From NCBI GenBank assembly GCA_025361065.1, contig JANYAY010000171.1, positions 1 through 32,022 of the forward strand: a stretch of 32,022 bases of DNA. Direction: 5' to 3'. Below the pieces are notes generated by a model. That model ran no database searches. It worked only from the letters and a program-made list of their open reading frames with translations, and had not been told where the DNA came from. This DNA comes from Deltaproteobacteria bacterium (lineage in GTDB: Bacteria > Desulfobacterota > Syntrophia > Syntrophales > Smithellaceae). Made by a program: the position numbers and the translations under genes. Every line of letters starts with the position of its first letter. Position 1 is the first letter of the stretch. This document shows positions 1 through 8,363 of this stretch, in pieces.

Positions 1-345
1 GCAAGGGGGTGGATGTTTTTTAAGTGGCTGTAATATTAATAAGTTACACATTGGCACTCCTTAGTCCACCTCCGTCACCTCGTGACACCTCCGCCAGCGG
101 AGGACACGAAATGGCAATTTATCCTATTACGACACAGTCTCATGCGCCGGGTAGGCTGCCGGATCATATTCCAGCGAAGCGCGACGAAGAGCCTGCCCCG
201 TACATGATACGGGGGAATCCAGTATTATCATATCTGGTTCCCGACTTTCGTCGGGACGACGTCTGGATGCCGATTCGCGTGCCCTTCAGGGTATTCATCG
301 GCGACACTATATTGATAGCGCTTTTGCAATTATGACACGGTCTCT
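1..345. repeat. Mosaic of dispersed intergenic repeats (left copy)
   Basis: Bases 1-149 are a diverged direct copy of about 31281-31428, sharing the GCAAGGGGGTGGAT start, the block CACCTCCGCCAGCGGAGGAC and the tail GGCAATTTATCCTATT. Bases 160-222 match the reverse complement of 31450-31511, so two modules are joined in different relative orientations at the two ends of the window. Bases 251-267 (GTCGGGACGACGTCTGG) are the inverse of a module at 31190-31217 and recur in diverged form at 394-410. The 103-residue reading frame at 24-335 is made of these repeats and is not considered a gene. The copy is cut by the window edge, so its true left end is unknown. Confidence 0.8.
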
Positions 346-551
346 TGACCAGAAATCCGGCATATTTATCAACCGTTCTGGTTTGCGGCCTTTGCCGGGA
401 CGACGTCTGGTTTGCAGCCTTCGAGACCGGGTTGCAATTAACCTTGGTGTCTCTATGGGTTTTTTGCGTGTTGCCCGCCGGCGGGGTTTCGGGGTTGTAC
501 TTTTTGATGTGGGTGTAATTTTTATCCCAGATGCAGGTGGAGATCAGGAGA
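346..551. other. Gene-free stretch beside the repeat mosaic
   Basis: Apart from a further diverged copy of the GGGACGACGTCTGG module at about 394-410, I see no gene, RNA or clear promoter here. It follows the terminator of the thiolase operon. Confidence 0.5.
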
Positions 552-586
552 AACCTTCAGTGGAAAACCTGTTCCCACTGAAGGTT
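552..586 (-). terminator. Hairpin terminator after the beta-oxidation operon
   Basis: A perfect 12-bp inverted repeat (AACCTTCAGTGG and CCACTGAAGGTT) with an 11-nt loop lies 45 nt after the thiolase stop codon. Read on the minus strand it is followed only by a short pyrimidine-rich run (TTTCTCCT), so it is a weak intrinsic terminator or a 3' end stabiliser. Confidence 0.6.
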
Positions 587-631
587 CTTCTCTGCATTCG
601 AAAAACGGCCTCAAGCTACAAAAAAACGCCC

Positions 632-1822
632 TTACAGCATCTCAAATATAGCCGCGGCGCCCATGCCGCCACCGATACACATGGAGACGATACCGCGCTT
701 CGCCTTGCGGCGTTTCATTTCATGAAGCAGCTGTGCCGTCAGTTTGGCGCCCGATGCTCCCAGGGGATGACCCAGGGCGATGGCGCCGCCGTTGGGGTTA
801 ATATCGCCGGATTTGAGCCTGTCCTCGATGCCGATCTCGCGGATGCAATACAGGGCCTGTGCTGCAAAGGCTTCGTTGATCTCGAAGAGGTCGATATCTT
901 TGGTTGTCAGTCCCGCCTGCTTGAGGACCTTGGGAATGGCGTACTTCGGGCCAACGCCCATTTCTTCGGGCTTGCAGCCCGCTACGGCATAGTTGGTCAG
1001 TTTCGCCAGAGGCTTCACGCCGATGGCCTTGGCCTTCTCTGCCGTCATGACGAGGGCAAAGCCGGCGCCGTCGGTTGTCTGGGACGAGTTTGCCGCCGTG
1101 CAGGATCCGCCGGCCGCAAAGGGGGATTTCAGTTTGGCCATATCAGCCAGTGAAACCGGCCATCTCACGCCGTCATCCGTATCGAAAACGAATGTTTCGC
1201 GGATACGCTTCCCGCTCTTGGTTGTCTTGTATTTGAAAGCATTGATGGGAATGATTTCCCCTTTGAACTTCCCGGCCTTAATGGCTTCATAAGCCCTCCG
1301 GTTGCTCTCCATGCCCATGGCGTCCATGTCTTCCCGGGATATCTTGTAGTTGGCGGCAATGTTTTCCGCCGTCATACCCATGGAGATGTATACCCAGGGT
1401 GCATCACTGGGCCAATCTACGTTGGGACGCATGATGGAGCCCCCCATGGGAATGTGGGACATGGATTCACAGCCGCCGGCAATAATGACGTCGGACCAGC
1501 CCATGTTGATCTTGGCTGTTGCATCGGCGATAGACTGCACGCCCGAAGAGCAGAAACGGTTGATGGTCATGCCGGATGCAGACTCAGGCAGACCGGCGCC
1601 AACAGCAAGAATCTTTCCCATCTGCATGCCCTGCTCCCCTTCCGGGAAAGCACAGCCACAAATAAGATCGTCAACATCTGCGGGATCCAGTTGGGGTACT
1701 CTGGCCAGCAAACCTTTTATAACTTGAATGCCGATTTCATCCGATCGGGTTGCGGCAAGACCGCCTCTTTTTGAACGTCCACCGGCACTTCTGACGGCTT
1801 CGACAATGACAGCTTCTCTCAT
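632..1822 (-). CDS. fadA: Acetyl-CoA C-acyltransferase (thiolase)
   Basis: 396 residues, the usual length of a thiolase. It cleaves 3-ketoacyl-CoA with free CoA to acetyl-CoA and a shortened acyl-CoA, the last step of beta-oxidation in the cytoplasm. All three catalytic elements are visible: the nucleophilic Cys91 in [10 protein letters not shown], His352 in [10 protein letters not shown], and Cys382 in MCIGGGMG. The ATG at 1822 has AAGGAGG nine bases upstream. It is the last gene of the minus-strand operon, 65 bp after the FadN-type gene, with a hairpin between them and a terminator behind it. A biosynthetic acetoacetyl-CoA thiolase cannot be excluded from sequence, but the neighbours favour degradation. 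Confidence 0.93.
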   Translation of the reverse strand: MREAVIVEAVRSAGGRSKRGGLAATRSDEIGIQVIKGLLARVPQLDPADVDDLICGCAFPEGEQGMQMGKILAVGAGLPESASGMTINRFCSSGVQSIADATAKINMGWSDVIIAGGCESMSHIPMGGSIMRPNVDWPSDAPWVYISMGMTAENIAANYKISREDMDAMGMESNRRAYEAIKAGKFKGEIIPINAFKYKTTKSGKRIRETFVFDTDDGVRWPVSLADMAKLKSPFAAGGSCTAANSSQTTDGAGFALVMTAEKAKAIGVKPLAKLTNYAVAGCKPEEMGVGPKYAIPKVLKQAGLTTKDIDLFEINEAFAAQALYCIREIGIEDRLKSGDINPNGGAIALGHPLGASGAKLTAQLLHEMKRRKAKRGIVSMCIGGGMGAAAIFEML

Positions 1823-1847
1823 GATGTTCCTCCTTGTATGTAACGGG

Positions 1848-1868
1848 CGCCGGCTCTTAAAGCCGGCG
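1848..1868 (-). other. Intercistronic hairpin between fadN-type gene and thiolase
   Basis: Perfect 8-bp arms CGCCGGCT and AGCCGGCG with a 5-nt loop, lying between the two genes and ahead of the thiolase ribosome binding site. No T-run follows on the minus strand, so RNA processing or stabilisation is more likely than termination. Confidence 0.5.
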
Positions 1869-1887
1869 TCCTGTCAATGATAAATTT

Positions 1888-4308
1888 TTAGTTGCGCAGG
1901 GGTTTGCCCGTTGTCAACATGTGCGTAATGCGATCCTGGGTTTTTTGCTCGCCGCAGAGACTCAGGAAGGCTTCTCTTTCCAGATCCAGAAGTTCCTGTT
2001 CCGAGACATACGTTCCTTCGGGGCAGTCGCCGCCGGAGAGAATATAGGCCACTTTTCTGGCTACGTGGACATCATATTCCGAGATGTAATTGCCTGCTTT
2101 CATATTGTAGAGTGCTGCCTCGATGAGGCCTCGGAAGTTCTCGCCCATAACGGGAATCATAGCCGGCCTGGGCGCCTTGTAGAATCTGGACATGCCGAGA
2201 ACTAGCTGCTTGGCGTCCCAGAGTTGCTGATCCCTGTTCATGCTGATGTTCTCCGTCTTGCGGATGTAGCCCAGATCCATGGCCTCGACGGCGCTTGTGG
2301 ACACCTTCGCCAGGGCGATGTTCTCGAAGGCCTTGGTATAATACTGCTGAATGTTCAGACCAGCCTCAATGGCACCGGTCGGAATGCCTTCGGTTAGACG
2401 CAGGGCAATTTCCTTACAGCCGCCGCCACCGGGAATGACGCCCACGCCGACTTCGACAAGCCCCATGTAGGTCTCACCACAGGGTTGGCATTTCGCGCCG
2501 TGCATCGCCATCTCGCAGCCGCCGCCGAGGGTCAATCCGGCAGGAGCAGTAACCACGGGCGTGGAGAGATACTTCATCCGCATATTGGCGTTCTGGAATT
2601 CGGAGCTGAGTTTCGCCAGGACATCCCACTGTCCGCCCTGGCAGGCCACGAGAATCTTAAAGATATTGGCGCCGGCAGAGAAATTGGCGGCGTGGTTGCC
2701 CACCACCATGCCGGCAAAATCCTTTTCCACTATATCACAACCGGTAAAGATCATTTCCACCAGACCGTCATCCACAGCGTTCATTTTCGTGTGGAACTCC
2801 AGACAGGCCACACCGTCGCCGATATCGACCAGGGTGGCGCTCTCATTGGATTTGATAACCTTTTCCCGGTCTTTCAGGGCGGGCAGGAGGATGATCTTCT
2901 GGTTATCCTCGATCTTCACATAGTCCTTGGCCGCAAAGTCATAGCAGTACAGGCCGTCTTTCTTCTTAACGTAGAAGGATTCGCAACCGGCTTTCAGCAT
3001 TTCTTCGATCTTCTTGGGCACCTTCTTCTCGAGCTTCTTCATGACGGCAACAACGTCTTTCACGCCGACGGCATCCCACAACTCGAAGGGTCCTAGCTGG
3101 TGGTTATAACCCCACTTCATGGCGTTGTCGACAGCCACGATATTGTCGCAGATCTCGGGTACACGGTTGGCGGCATAGATGAAATTGTTGCAGAAATATT
3201 CCCGGATGAGGTCGGCGGCCGCATCATTTCCGTTGAACAGTGATCTGGCCATGGCGCCCACGCCTTCCTCGCCCTTCTTCTTGGCTTCGGAGAGGGAATC
3301 AAATTTTGGCTTGCCCGCAGGAATGTATTCCATGGTGTTGTAGTCCAGAACCATTTTGACGGTTTTGCCTTTATCATCCTTGGTCTTCTTGTAGAAGCCC
3401 TGCTTCGTCTTGTTGCCCAACCACTTATTTTCCATCATTTTGGAAAGAAAATCGACGGGAATGAACACATCACGCGATTCATCGTCCTTAACTGCTTCGT
3501 AGAGGTTCTTCATGACATGATAGCCCGTGTCGAGTCCGACAAGATCCAGGGTGCCGAAGATAGCCGTGCCGGGACGACCGACGGCTTTGCTGATGATGGC
3601 GTCCACTTCATCGATTTTCATCTTCTTCTCCACCATAATGCGGATGGCGTTCGTCAGATCGTACGTTCCGATACGGTTTCCGATGAAGTTGGGAACGTCC
3701 TTGCAGATGACGACGCCTTTGCCCAGGCGTTCCTCGGAGAAGCTAACCATGTAGTCGACGATGTCCTTCTTCGTTTCCTTGCCCGGAATGATCTCCAGCA
3801 GTTTCATGTAGCGGGGCGGATTGAAAAAGTGGGTGCCCAGAAAGCGTTCCTTCAGGCTGGCACTGAAATTAGCGGAGATGTCCTTGATGGGAATCCCCGA
3901 TGTATTGGTGGAAATGATACAGGTGGGCTTTACGATCTTTTCGACTTTGGCAAAGAGTTCCTGTTTGATTTTCAGGTTTTCGATAACGACTTCGCAAATC
4001 CAGTCCACATCGGCCAGCCAGCCCAGATTGTCCTCAAAGTTGCCGATCTTGATCATGGACGCGTTCTTTTTGGTAAAGAAACTGGCGGGCTTTGATTTGG
4101 TCACGCCGGCCAGGCCGGCAGCGGCGAAGCGGTTGCGCCAGGCGGGGCTCTGCTCGGTCAACCCTTTCTTCTTGTCCGCTTCCGTCAGCTCGAAAGGCAC
4201 GATATCCAGCAGACAGCACTCGATGCCCGCATTAGTCAGATGGGCTGCTATTGTGGCGCCCATGACACCTGCCCCCAGGACGGCGGCTTTCTTAATTGCA
4301 TATGACAT
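1888..4308 (-). CDS. fadN: FadN-type 3-hydroxyacyl-CoA dehydrogenase / enoyl-CoA hydratase
   Basis: 806 residues from the ATG at 4308, chosen because AAGGAGG lies eight bases upstream; a longer frame reaches 4377 but would begin inside an intercistronic hairpin. The N-terminal half is a 3-hydroxyacyl-CoA dehydrogenase: Rossmann motif GAGVMG at residues 12-17, NTSGIP near 135 and the catalytic His160 in THFFNPP. The C-terminal part is a crotonase: oxyanion-hole segment FSAGAN near 543-548, catalytic Glu599 in GGGCEMAM and Glu619 in MGLVEVG. Dehydrogenase first, hydratase second is the order of Bacillus FadN and the reverse of E. coli FadB. It should hydrate trans-2-enoyl-CoA and oxidise the 3-hydroxyacyl-CoA with NAD+. 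It sits between acyl-CoA dehydrogenase and thiolase, the same trio as the Bacillus fadNAE operon. Confidence 0.92.
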   Translation of the reverse strand: MSYAIKKAAVLGAGVMGATIAAHLTNAGIECCLLDIVPFELTEADKKKGLTEQSPAWRNRFAAAGLAGVTKSKPASFFTKKNASMIKIGNFEDNLGWLADVDWICEVVIENLKIKQELFAKVEKIVKPTCIISTNTSGIPIKDISANFSASLKERFLGTHFFNPPRYMKLLEIIPGKETKKDIVDYMVSFSEERLGKGVVICKDVPNFIGNRIGTYDLTNAIRIMVEKKMKIDEVDAIISKAVGRPGTAIFGTLDLVGLDTGYHVMKNLYEAVKDDESRDVFIPVDFLSKMMENKWLGNKTKQGFYKKTKDDKGKTVKMVLDYNTMEYIPAGKPKFDSLSEAKKKGEEGVGAMARSLFNGNDAAADLIREYFCNNFIYAANRVPEICDNIVAVDNAMKWGYNHQLGPFELWDAVGVKDVVAVMKKLEKKVPKKIEEMLKAGCESFYVKKKDGLYCYDFAAKDYVKIEDNQKIILLPALKDREKVIKSNESATLVDIGDGVACLEFHTKMNAVDDGLVEMIFTGCDIVEKDFAGMVVGNHAANFSAGANIFKILVACQGGQWDVLAKLSSEFQNANMRMKYLSTPVVTAPAGLTLGGGCEMAMHGAKCQPCGETYMGLVEVGVGVIPGGGGCKEIALRLTEGIPTGAIEAGLNIQQYYTKAFENIALAKVSTSAVEAMDLGYIRKTENISMNRDQQLWDAKQLVLGMSRFYKAPRPAMIPVMGENFRGLIEAALYNMKAGNYISEYDVHVARKVAYILSGGDCPEGTYVSEQELLDLEREAFLSLCGEQKTQDRITHMLTTGKPLRN

Positions 4309-4336
4309 AATGATCCTCCTTGTTGATGTTTTTTTA

Positions 4337-4388
4337 AACCCCGCCTTGTGTCCCATCGTCCGCTTATGGACGACCACAAGACGGGGTT
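4337..4388 (-). other. Long intercistronic hairpin between acyl-CoA dehydrogenase and fadN-type gene
   Basis: Arms AACCCCGCCTTGTG (4337-4350) and CACAAGACGGGGTT (4375-4388) pair over 14 positions with one mismatch and enclose a smaller CGTCC/GGACG stem. On the minus strand it is followed by TTTAAAAAAAC, not a proper T-tail. It probably sets transcript stability or partial read-through inside the operon. Confidence 0.55.
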
Positions 4389-4403
4389 GATAGAATGAAA
4401 ATG

Positions 4404-6266
4404 TTAAGAAGCGAATGATTCGTCGGCAATCTCCAGAGTAGATCTGTCGCCAAACTTGATCGCTTCACACCGGGCCTTCACCGTTGTGAGGGCTTCATTG
4501 GCAAAAAATTTCGCTGAAGAGACTTTCCCTGTATAGAAGGCCACATCAGGATCCCCATGGACAAGGGCGCGTTGCTTGCCAATCGTATCAGCGCCCTTCG
4601 CCTGGTAAATACCCGCAAGCTTTTCTTCGGCAATCAGCGCCGCCTGCATCAGGATATTGCCCGCCACGAGATCGCCGAAAGCATCCATGAACGGCGACGC
4701 GTTGAGGATGGGAAGAAGAAAGCCGCCGCTTTTGCCTAGCTGGCCGAAGGTCATGGTCAGGTCGATAATGGCATTGCACGCCTCTTCCAGGGCGGACGCA
4801 TAGGCCTTCAGGCTTGCGTTGGCCTTGGCCTGGCCAATGGTCGCCATGATTTCACCAACGAGATTCATTACATTGGCGCCTTTTTTGGAACCAAGCTTGC
4901 GGCCTACCAGATCGAGACTCTGGATGCCGTTGGTGCCCTCGTAGATGGTGGTGATCTTGCAGTCCCTCAGATACTGCTCGACGGGATACTCGGCGCAGAA
5001 GCCGTAACCGCCGTGCACATCCATCGCCTTGGAACAAACGATCATGGCGTTGTCGGAAACCCAGGCCTTGCATACGGGAATCAGCAGCTCGGCCATGCCC
5101 TTCCATTTATCGTGCTCCGGCTTGGATTCGGTGGATTCCGCCACATCGAGGCAGTAGGAAGAGTAGTAAAGAATGGCCCGCATGGCTTCCACGCGGGATT
5201 TCATCCAGAGGAGATCCCGGCGGACATCCGGATGTTGAATAATGGCAACGGCCTTGGCTTCGGGATTCTTCATTTCCCAGACGGGCGTGCTCTGGATTCT
5301 TTCCTTGGCATACTGGACGGAGCGCTCCAGGCAGGCGCTTGCTGTGCCCAGAGCCTGATAGCCGACTTCGATGCGGGCTTCGTTCATCAACTGGAACATG
5401 ACCTTCAAACCTTCCCGCTCCTTGCCGAGGAGTTCGCCGATGCAGCTCCCGTTGTCGCCGAAGTTGAGCGTACAGGTTGCATTGCCGTGAATGCCCATCT
5501 TGTGCTCGATATTACCCGTTTGCACGTCGTTACTGCCGCCGATAGTTCCGTCATCTTTGACCTTAAACTTCGGAACAATGAAAATGGAGATGCCCGCCGT
5601 ACCGGGAGCATCACCTTCAATTCTGGCCAGGACGGGATGAATGATATTCTCCGTGAGATCGTGATCACCGCTGGAGATAAAGCACTTGGTCCCTGTAATG
5701 CTGTAGGTGCCGTCCGGCAGTCTTTTCGCCGTCGCTTTCAGCGCCCCGACATCGCTGCCCGCGCCCGGTTCCGTGAGGCACATGGTTCCGCCCCATTGCC
5801 CGGCATACATCTTGACCATGTATTTGCTCTTTTGCTCTTCAGTACCGAAATTTTCAATGAGGGCGGCCGCTCCGTTGGTCAATCCCGGGTACATAGTAAA
5901 GGGATAGTTGGCCGCCACAAAAAGTTCCGAACAGGCATTGCTCATGAGAAGAGGCATTCCCTGTCCCCCCACATCGACACACCGGGAGGGGCAAAGCCAG
6001 CCGGCTTCAACGAACTTCTGGTAGGCATCATGGAATATCGCCGGTACTGTTACCTTGCCGTCCTTGAAGGTGCAGCCTTCCCTGTCGCCGATGACATTGG
6101 TCGGCAAAATGACATTGACGGCCATTTTCTCCGCTTCGGTCAGCAGCATCATCACATCATCCTTGGAGAAATCCTTATACTTCTCCGTCGCAAACAGCTT
6201 CTCGATGCCCAGCTGCTCAAAAAGCAGGAATTGCTGATCTCTCATATTCACCAATAAATTACTCAT
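4404..6266 (-). CDS. fadE: Acyl-CoA dehydrogenase, long form (~600 aa)
   Basis: 620 residues, much longer than the ~380-residue short and medium chain enzymes, with the extra C-terminal helical domain of the long FadE-like class. It oxidises acyl-CoA to trans-2-enoyl-CoA with FAD, passing electrons to ETF. Visible family motifs are MCLTEPGAGSDVGALKA (162-178) for FAD and substrate, DVHGGYGF (416-423), and the catalytic base Glu443 in IYEGTNGIQ. The ATG at 6266 has GGAGGAGG six to eight bases upstream. No membrane segment or signal is present, so it is cytoplasmic. It is 49 bp behind the 3-hydroxyacyl-CoA dehydrogenase and opens the dehydrogenase/FadN/thiolase trio. Chain-length preference cannot be read from sequence. 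No etfAB is in the window. Confidence 0.92.
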   Translation of the reverse strand: MSNLLVNMRDQQFLLFEQLGIEKLFATEKYKDFSKDDVMMLLTEAEKMAVNVILPTNVIGDREGCTFKDGKVTVPAIFHDAYQKFVEAGWLCPSRCVDVGGQGMPLLMSNACSELFVAANYPFTMYPGLTNGAAALIENFGTEEQKSKYMVKMYAGQWGGTMCLTEPGAGSDVGALKATAKRLPDGTYSITGTKCFISSGDHDLTENIIHPVLARIEGDAPGTAGISIFIVPKFKVKDDGTIGGSNDVQTGNIEHKMGIHGNATCTLNFGDNGSCIGELLGKEREGLKVMFQLMNEARIEVGYQALGTASACLERSVQYAKERIQSTPVWEMKNPEAKAVAIIQHPDVRRDLLWMKSRVEAMRAILYYSSYCLDVAESTESKPEHDKWKGMAELLIPVCKAWVSDNAMIVCSKAMDVHGGYGFCAEYPVEQYLRDCKITTIYEGTNGIQSLDLVGRKLGSKKGANVMNLVGEIMATIGQAKANASLKAYASALEEACNAIIDLTMTFGQLGKSGGFLLPILNASPFMDAFGDLVAGNILMQAALIAEEKLAGIYQAKGADTIGKQRALVHGDPDVAFYTGKVSSAKFFANEALTTVKARCEAIKFGDRSTLEIADESFAS

Positions 6267-6315
6267 GTCTTCCTCCTCCCTGCGTTATTTTATAGGAAAC
6301 ACTGGCGTTTCCCCG

Positions 6316-7227
6316 TCAAATAGCGTGACCGGCGATGAATCCCGGTTGTCGGAACAACGGACCGGGGTACCGATAAAATCCTTTTCCTGTTTTCTGGCCG
6401 ACCTCACCCCGATCCACAAACTGTTTCAGAAAGTCGGCATTTTTCTGTAATTGCGCGTCGCCGGTTTGTTTTGCCCAGTAAGCCGTAACCTTCCACGCTG
6501 TATCGATGCCGATGCTGTCCATCAGTCCGAAGGGACCTACCGGCATATTCATAACTCCCATCCAGGACCTGTCTATATCTTCAATGGATGAGATACCGTT
6601 GGCGGCGAGGGTTTGCGCCGATTCGAGAAAAGCCCGGAGCATGGCATTGAACACATAGCCGCTGCTTTCCTTGCCGAGCATAATATCGATAAGTCCCATT
6701 CGCTTCGCGAAACCCTGAACGGCATGAATCGCTTCTTCATCGGTTCCGGGATGGGGCATGATATCGACAACGGTGTTTGTGCGGAGATCGTGGAAGTGGA
6801 GGGCGAGAAACTTGCCGGGCCTTCCCGTTGCCGAGGCAAACATGGACGGCAGCAGGGTGGAAGTGTTCGTGGTGAAGATGGTGCGGGGTGGACAGAGAGT
6901 GTGAAAAAGGGAAAAAACATTCCCTTTCAGGACGGGGTCTTCGGGAACTGATTCACTGACCAAGTCGATATCCGTAGCCGCCTCTTCCGGAACCGTCGTG
7001 GTCTTGATCCGGCCAATCGCCGCCTGGGCCTCCTCCTGGGTAATCCGTTTTAAGCGAACATAGGTTCCGGCCATCTTTTGAATAATCGCCAAAGCCTTGG
7101 TCAGTAATTCCTCCTGGATATCGTAGATTACGACGTTGCAGCCGTACATGGCGAAATGGAGGGCGATCTGCCGGCCCATGGTGCCGCCGCCGATGATCAG
7201 GATGCGTTGAATATCTTCCGGTTTCAC
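6316..7227 (-). CDS. 3-hydroxyacyl-CoA dehydrogenase (single-domain type)
   Basis: 303 residues, the size of 3-hydroxybutyryl-CoA dehydrogenases. It begins with a Rossmann fold: IIGGGTMGRQIALHF at residues 11-25 and the acidic residue ending beta-2 at VVIYD. The catalytic His is likely His144 in LALHFH, preceded by TTNTS at 119-123. The usual HFFNPP segment is replaced by HFHDLRTNTVVDIMPHPGT, so the second catalytic acid would be Asp155 instead of Glu. The start is GTG at 7227, with AAGGAG seven bases upstream and no alternative ATG nearby. The operon thus holds two hydroxyacyl-CoA dehydrogenases (this and the FadN type), which points to two different hydroxyacyl-CoA substrates in the pathway. 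Function as an NAD+-dependent hydroxyacyl-CoA oxidoreductase is confident, the substrate is not. Confidence 0.88.
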   Translation of the reverse strand: MKPEDIQRILIIGGGTMGRQIALHFAMYGCNVVIYDIQEELLTKALAIIQKMAGTYVRLKRITQEEAQAAIGRIKTTTVPEEAATDIDLVSESVPEDPVLKGNVFSLFHTLCPPRTIFTTNTSTLLPSMFASATGRPGKFLALHFHDLRTNTVVDIMPHPGTDEEAIHAVQGFAKRMGLIDIMLGKESSGYVFNAMLRAFLESAQTLAANGISSIEDIDRSWMGVMNMPVGPFGLMDSIGIDTAWKVTAYWAKQTGDAQLQKNADFLKQFVDRGEVGQKTGKGFYRYPGPLFRQPGFIAGHAI

Positions 7228-7252
7228 AATCTATCTCCTTATGTAAATTATT

Positions 7253-8038
7253 TCATGCGCCGGTAAAGGCGGGCTTCCTCCGTTGGGTGAAGGCTTGAAC
7301 GCCTTCCACATGATCGGTTGTCTTCATAAGCTTTCCCTGCGCGTCCGTCATCAGTTTGATGGCCTCGTCCGCCTCCATATTCAGGCTTCCATAGATGGTC
7401 TTCTTGGCATAACCATAGGCCAGTGTCGGACCTTTGGCCATACGACCCGCCAGTTTAGCTGTTTCTTCTTCCAGTGACGCCGCCGGGACAACTTTGTTGA
7501 TCATGCCTAGTCGGAGCGCTTCTTCGGCATTGATAATCTTGCCTGTCCAGATTAGTTCGAGGGCTTTGCGCACACCGACGGCCTTGGGAAGAAGGTACGT
7601 GTTCCCGATGAGTCCGAGGTTAATGTATAACTGGCCGAATGATGCCTGATCGGAGGCAATAATATAATCGCAGGCCAGGGCGATTTCTCCGCCCGCACCG
7701 AAGCAAATGCCGTTGACACAGGCAATGACCGGTTTCGGCAAGGCCATCAAACGTTTCATCACTACGGGATATGCCTTTGTTTCGATCGTCTGGGCTACTT
7801 CCGGCGCCGAAAGAGTCTTGGCGAGTTCCATCATCTTGATGTCGTCTCCGGCGGAAAACATCTGGCTTGCTCCGGTTACAACTACTGCCCGGATCTGTTC
7901 ATCTTTTTCGCAGCGGTCAACGGCAGCGGCGATTTCCTCAACCATCTCAAAATTGATGCAGTTCATCTCTTTCGGTCGATTCAGCGTGATAGTGGCGATA
8001 CCCTTATCCGCCTGAAACAATATGTACTGGTACTCCAT
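7253..8038 (-). CDS. Crotonase-family protein (enoyl-CoA hydratase/isomerase)
   Basis: 261 residues, typical of the crotonase fold. The oxyanion-hole segments are ASQMFSAGDDIKMM (about 57-70) and the GICFGAGGEIALACD block (about 110-124), whose Glu aligns with Glu144 of rat enoyl-CoA hydratase. The second catalytic Glu (Glu164 in the rat enzyme, within FGQPE) is missing: here the text is FGQLYINLGLIGN, with Tyr at that place. It may therefore be an enoyl-CoA isomerase or another crotonase reaction, leaving standard hydration to the FadN-type protein. The ATG at 8038 has AGGAGG seven bases upstream. It lies 25 bp before the single-domain dehydrogenase and is separated from the AbfD-type gene by a 325-bp gap holding a MITE-like element. 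Confidence 0.88.
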   Translation of the reverse strand: MEYQYILFQADKGIATITLNRPKEMNCINFEMVEEIAAAVDRCEKDEQIRAVVVTGASQMFSAGDDIKMMELAKTLSAPEVAQTIETKAYPVVMKRLMALPKPVIACVNGICFGAGGEIALACDYIIASDQASFGQLYINLGLIGNTYLLPKAVGVRKALELIWTGKIINAEEALRLGMINKVVPAASLEEETAKLAGRMAKGPTLAYGYAKKTIYGSLNMEADEAIKLMTDAQGKLMKTTDHVEGVQAFTQRRKPAFTGA

Positions 8039-8256
8039 GTATGCCTCCTGTTTATTCTTTGATGTTCTTTATCCAAAAACGAAGGGTTACGGCGATTCGG
8101 GATTTAATCCGGGCGCAGCCCTCGTGCTTACTTTTGTCTTCTCCGGGCGGTGAAATGATCGCCGCAATCTCCTCTCTAGTCATGCCGCAAACCCGGCACC
8201 CGCTTGGATTACAGCGGCTACCGGGGTGAGCTCACAGGAAGATTAGAATTCAACTA
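8039..8256. other. Gap inside the operon, left part
   Basis: Together with the adjoining MITE-like element this makes a 325-bp interruption between the AbfD-type gene and the crotonase. I see no convincing gene; a 62-codon plus-strand frame at 8041-8229 has no ribosome binding site and no recognisable product. No clear promoter was found for the downstream genes. Confidence 0.5.
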
Positions 8257-8350
8257 ATACCAATTCGCGCTCGCAGGCTAACTTTGTTGGCACAGCCTGC
8301 CCCGGCGCAGGCCGGGGTCGTCGCGTTATCCTTTGAAAGCAAAATGGTAT
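8257..8350. mobile_element. MITE-like element, short copy
   Basis: The 94-bp segment opens with ATACCAATTCGC and closes with GCAAAATGGTAT, imperfect terminal inverted repeats. Its core, CTAACTTTGTTGGCACAGCC followed by a CCCCGG/CCGGGG stem and GTCGTCG, is identical to the core of the longer element at 29631-29775. The short copy lacks about 50 bp that the long copy has between GTCGTCG and GCGTTATC. No coding capacity. The GC-rich stem could lower read-through into the downstream beta-oxidation genes. Confidence 0.75.
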
Positions 8351-8363
8351 AATCTGGAGTTGA

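Noticed and set aside
24-335. 103-residue plus-strand frame at the left edge
   Set aside because: It is made of the dispersed repeat whose pieces recur in other frames and orientations near 31300-31511; no ribosome binding site.
332-1153. 273-residue plus-strand frame
   Set aside because: Mostly the antisense of the thiolase gene; no family motif or ribosome binding site.
4309-4377. Longer N-terminus for the FadN-type protein
   Set aside because: It would begin inside the intercistronic hairpin and lacks a ribosome binding site, while the ATG at 4308 has a perfect one followed directly by the Rossmann fold.
5013-6257. 414-residue plus-strand frame
   Set aside because: Lies fully antisense to the acyl-CoA dehydrogenase, whose motifs and ribosome binding site are clear.
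8039-8256. Possible tRNA or small RNA in the operon gap
   Set aside because: GC-rich short repeats were seen, but no cloverleaf or T-loop sequence could be assembled.
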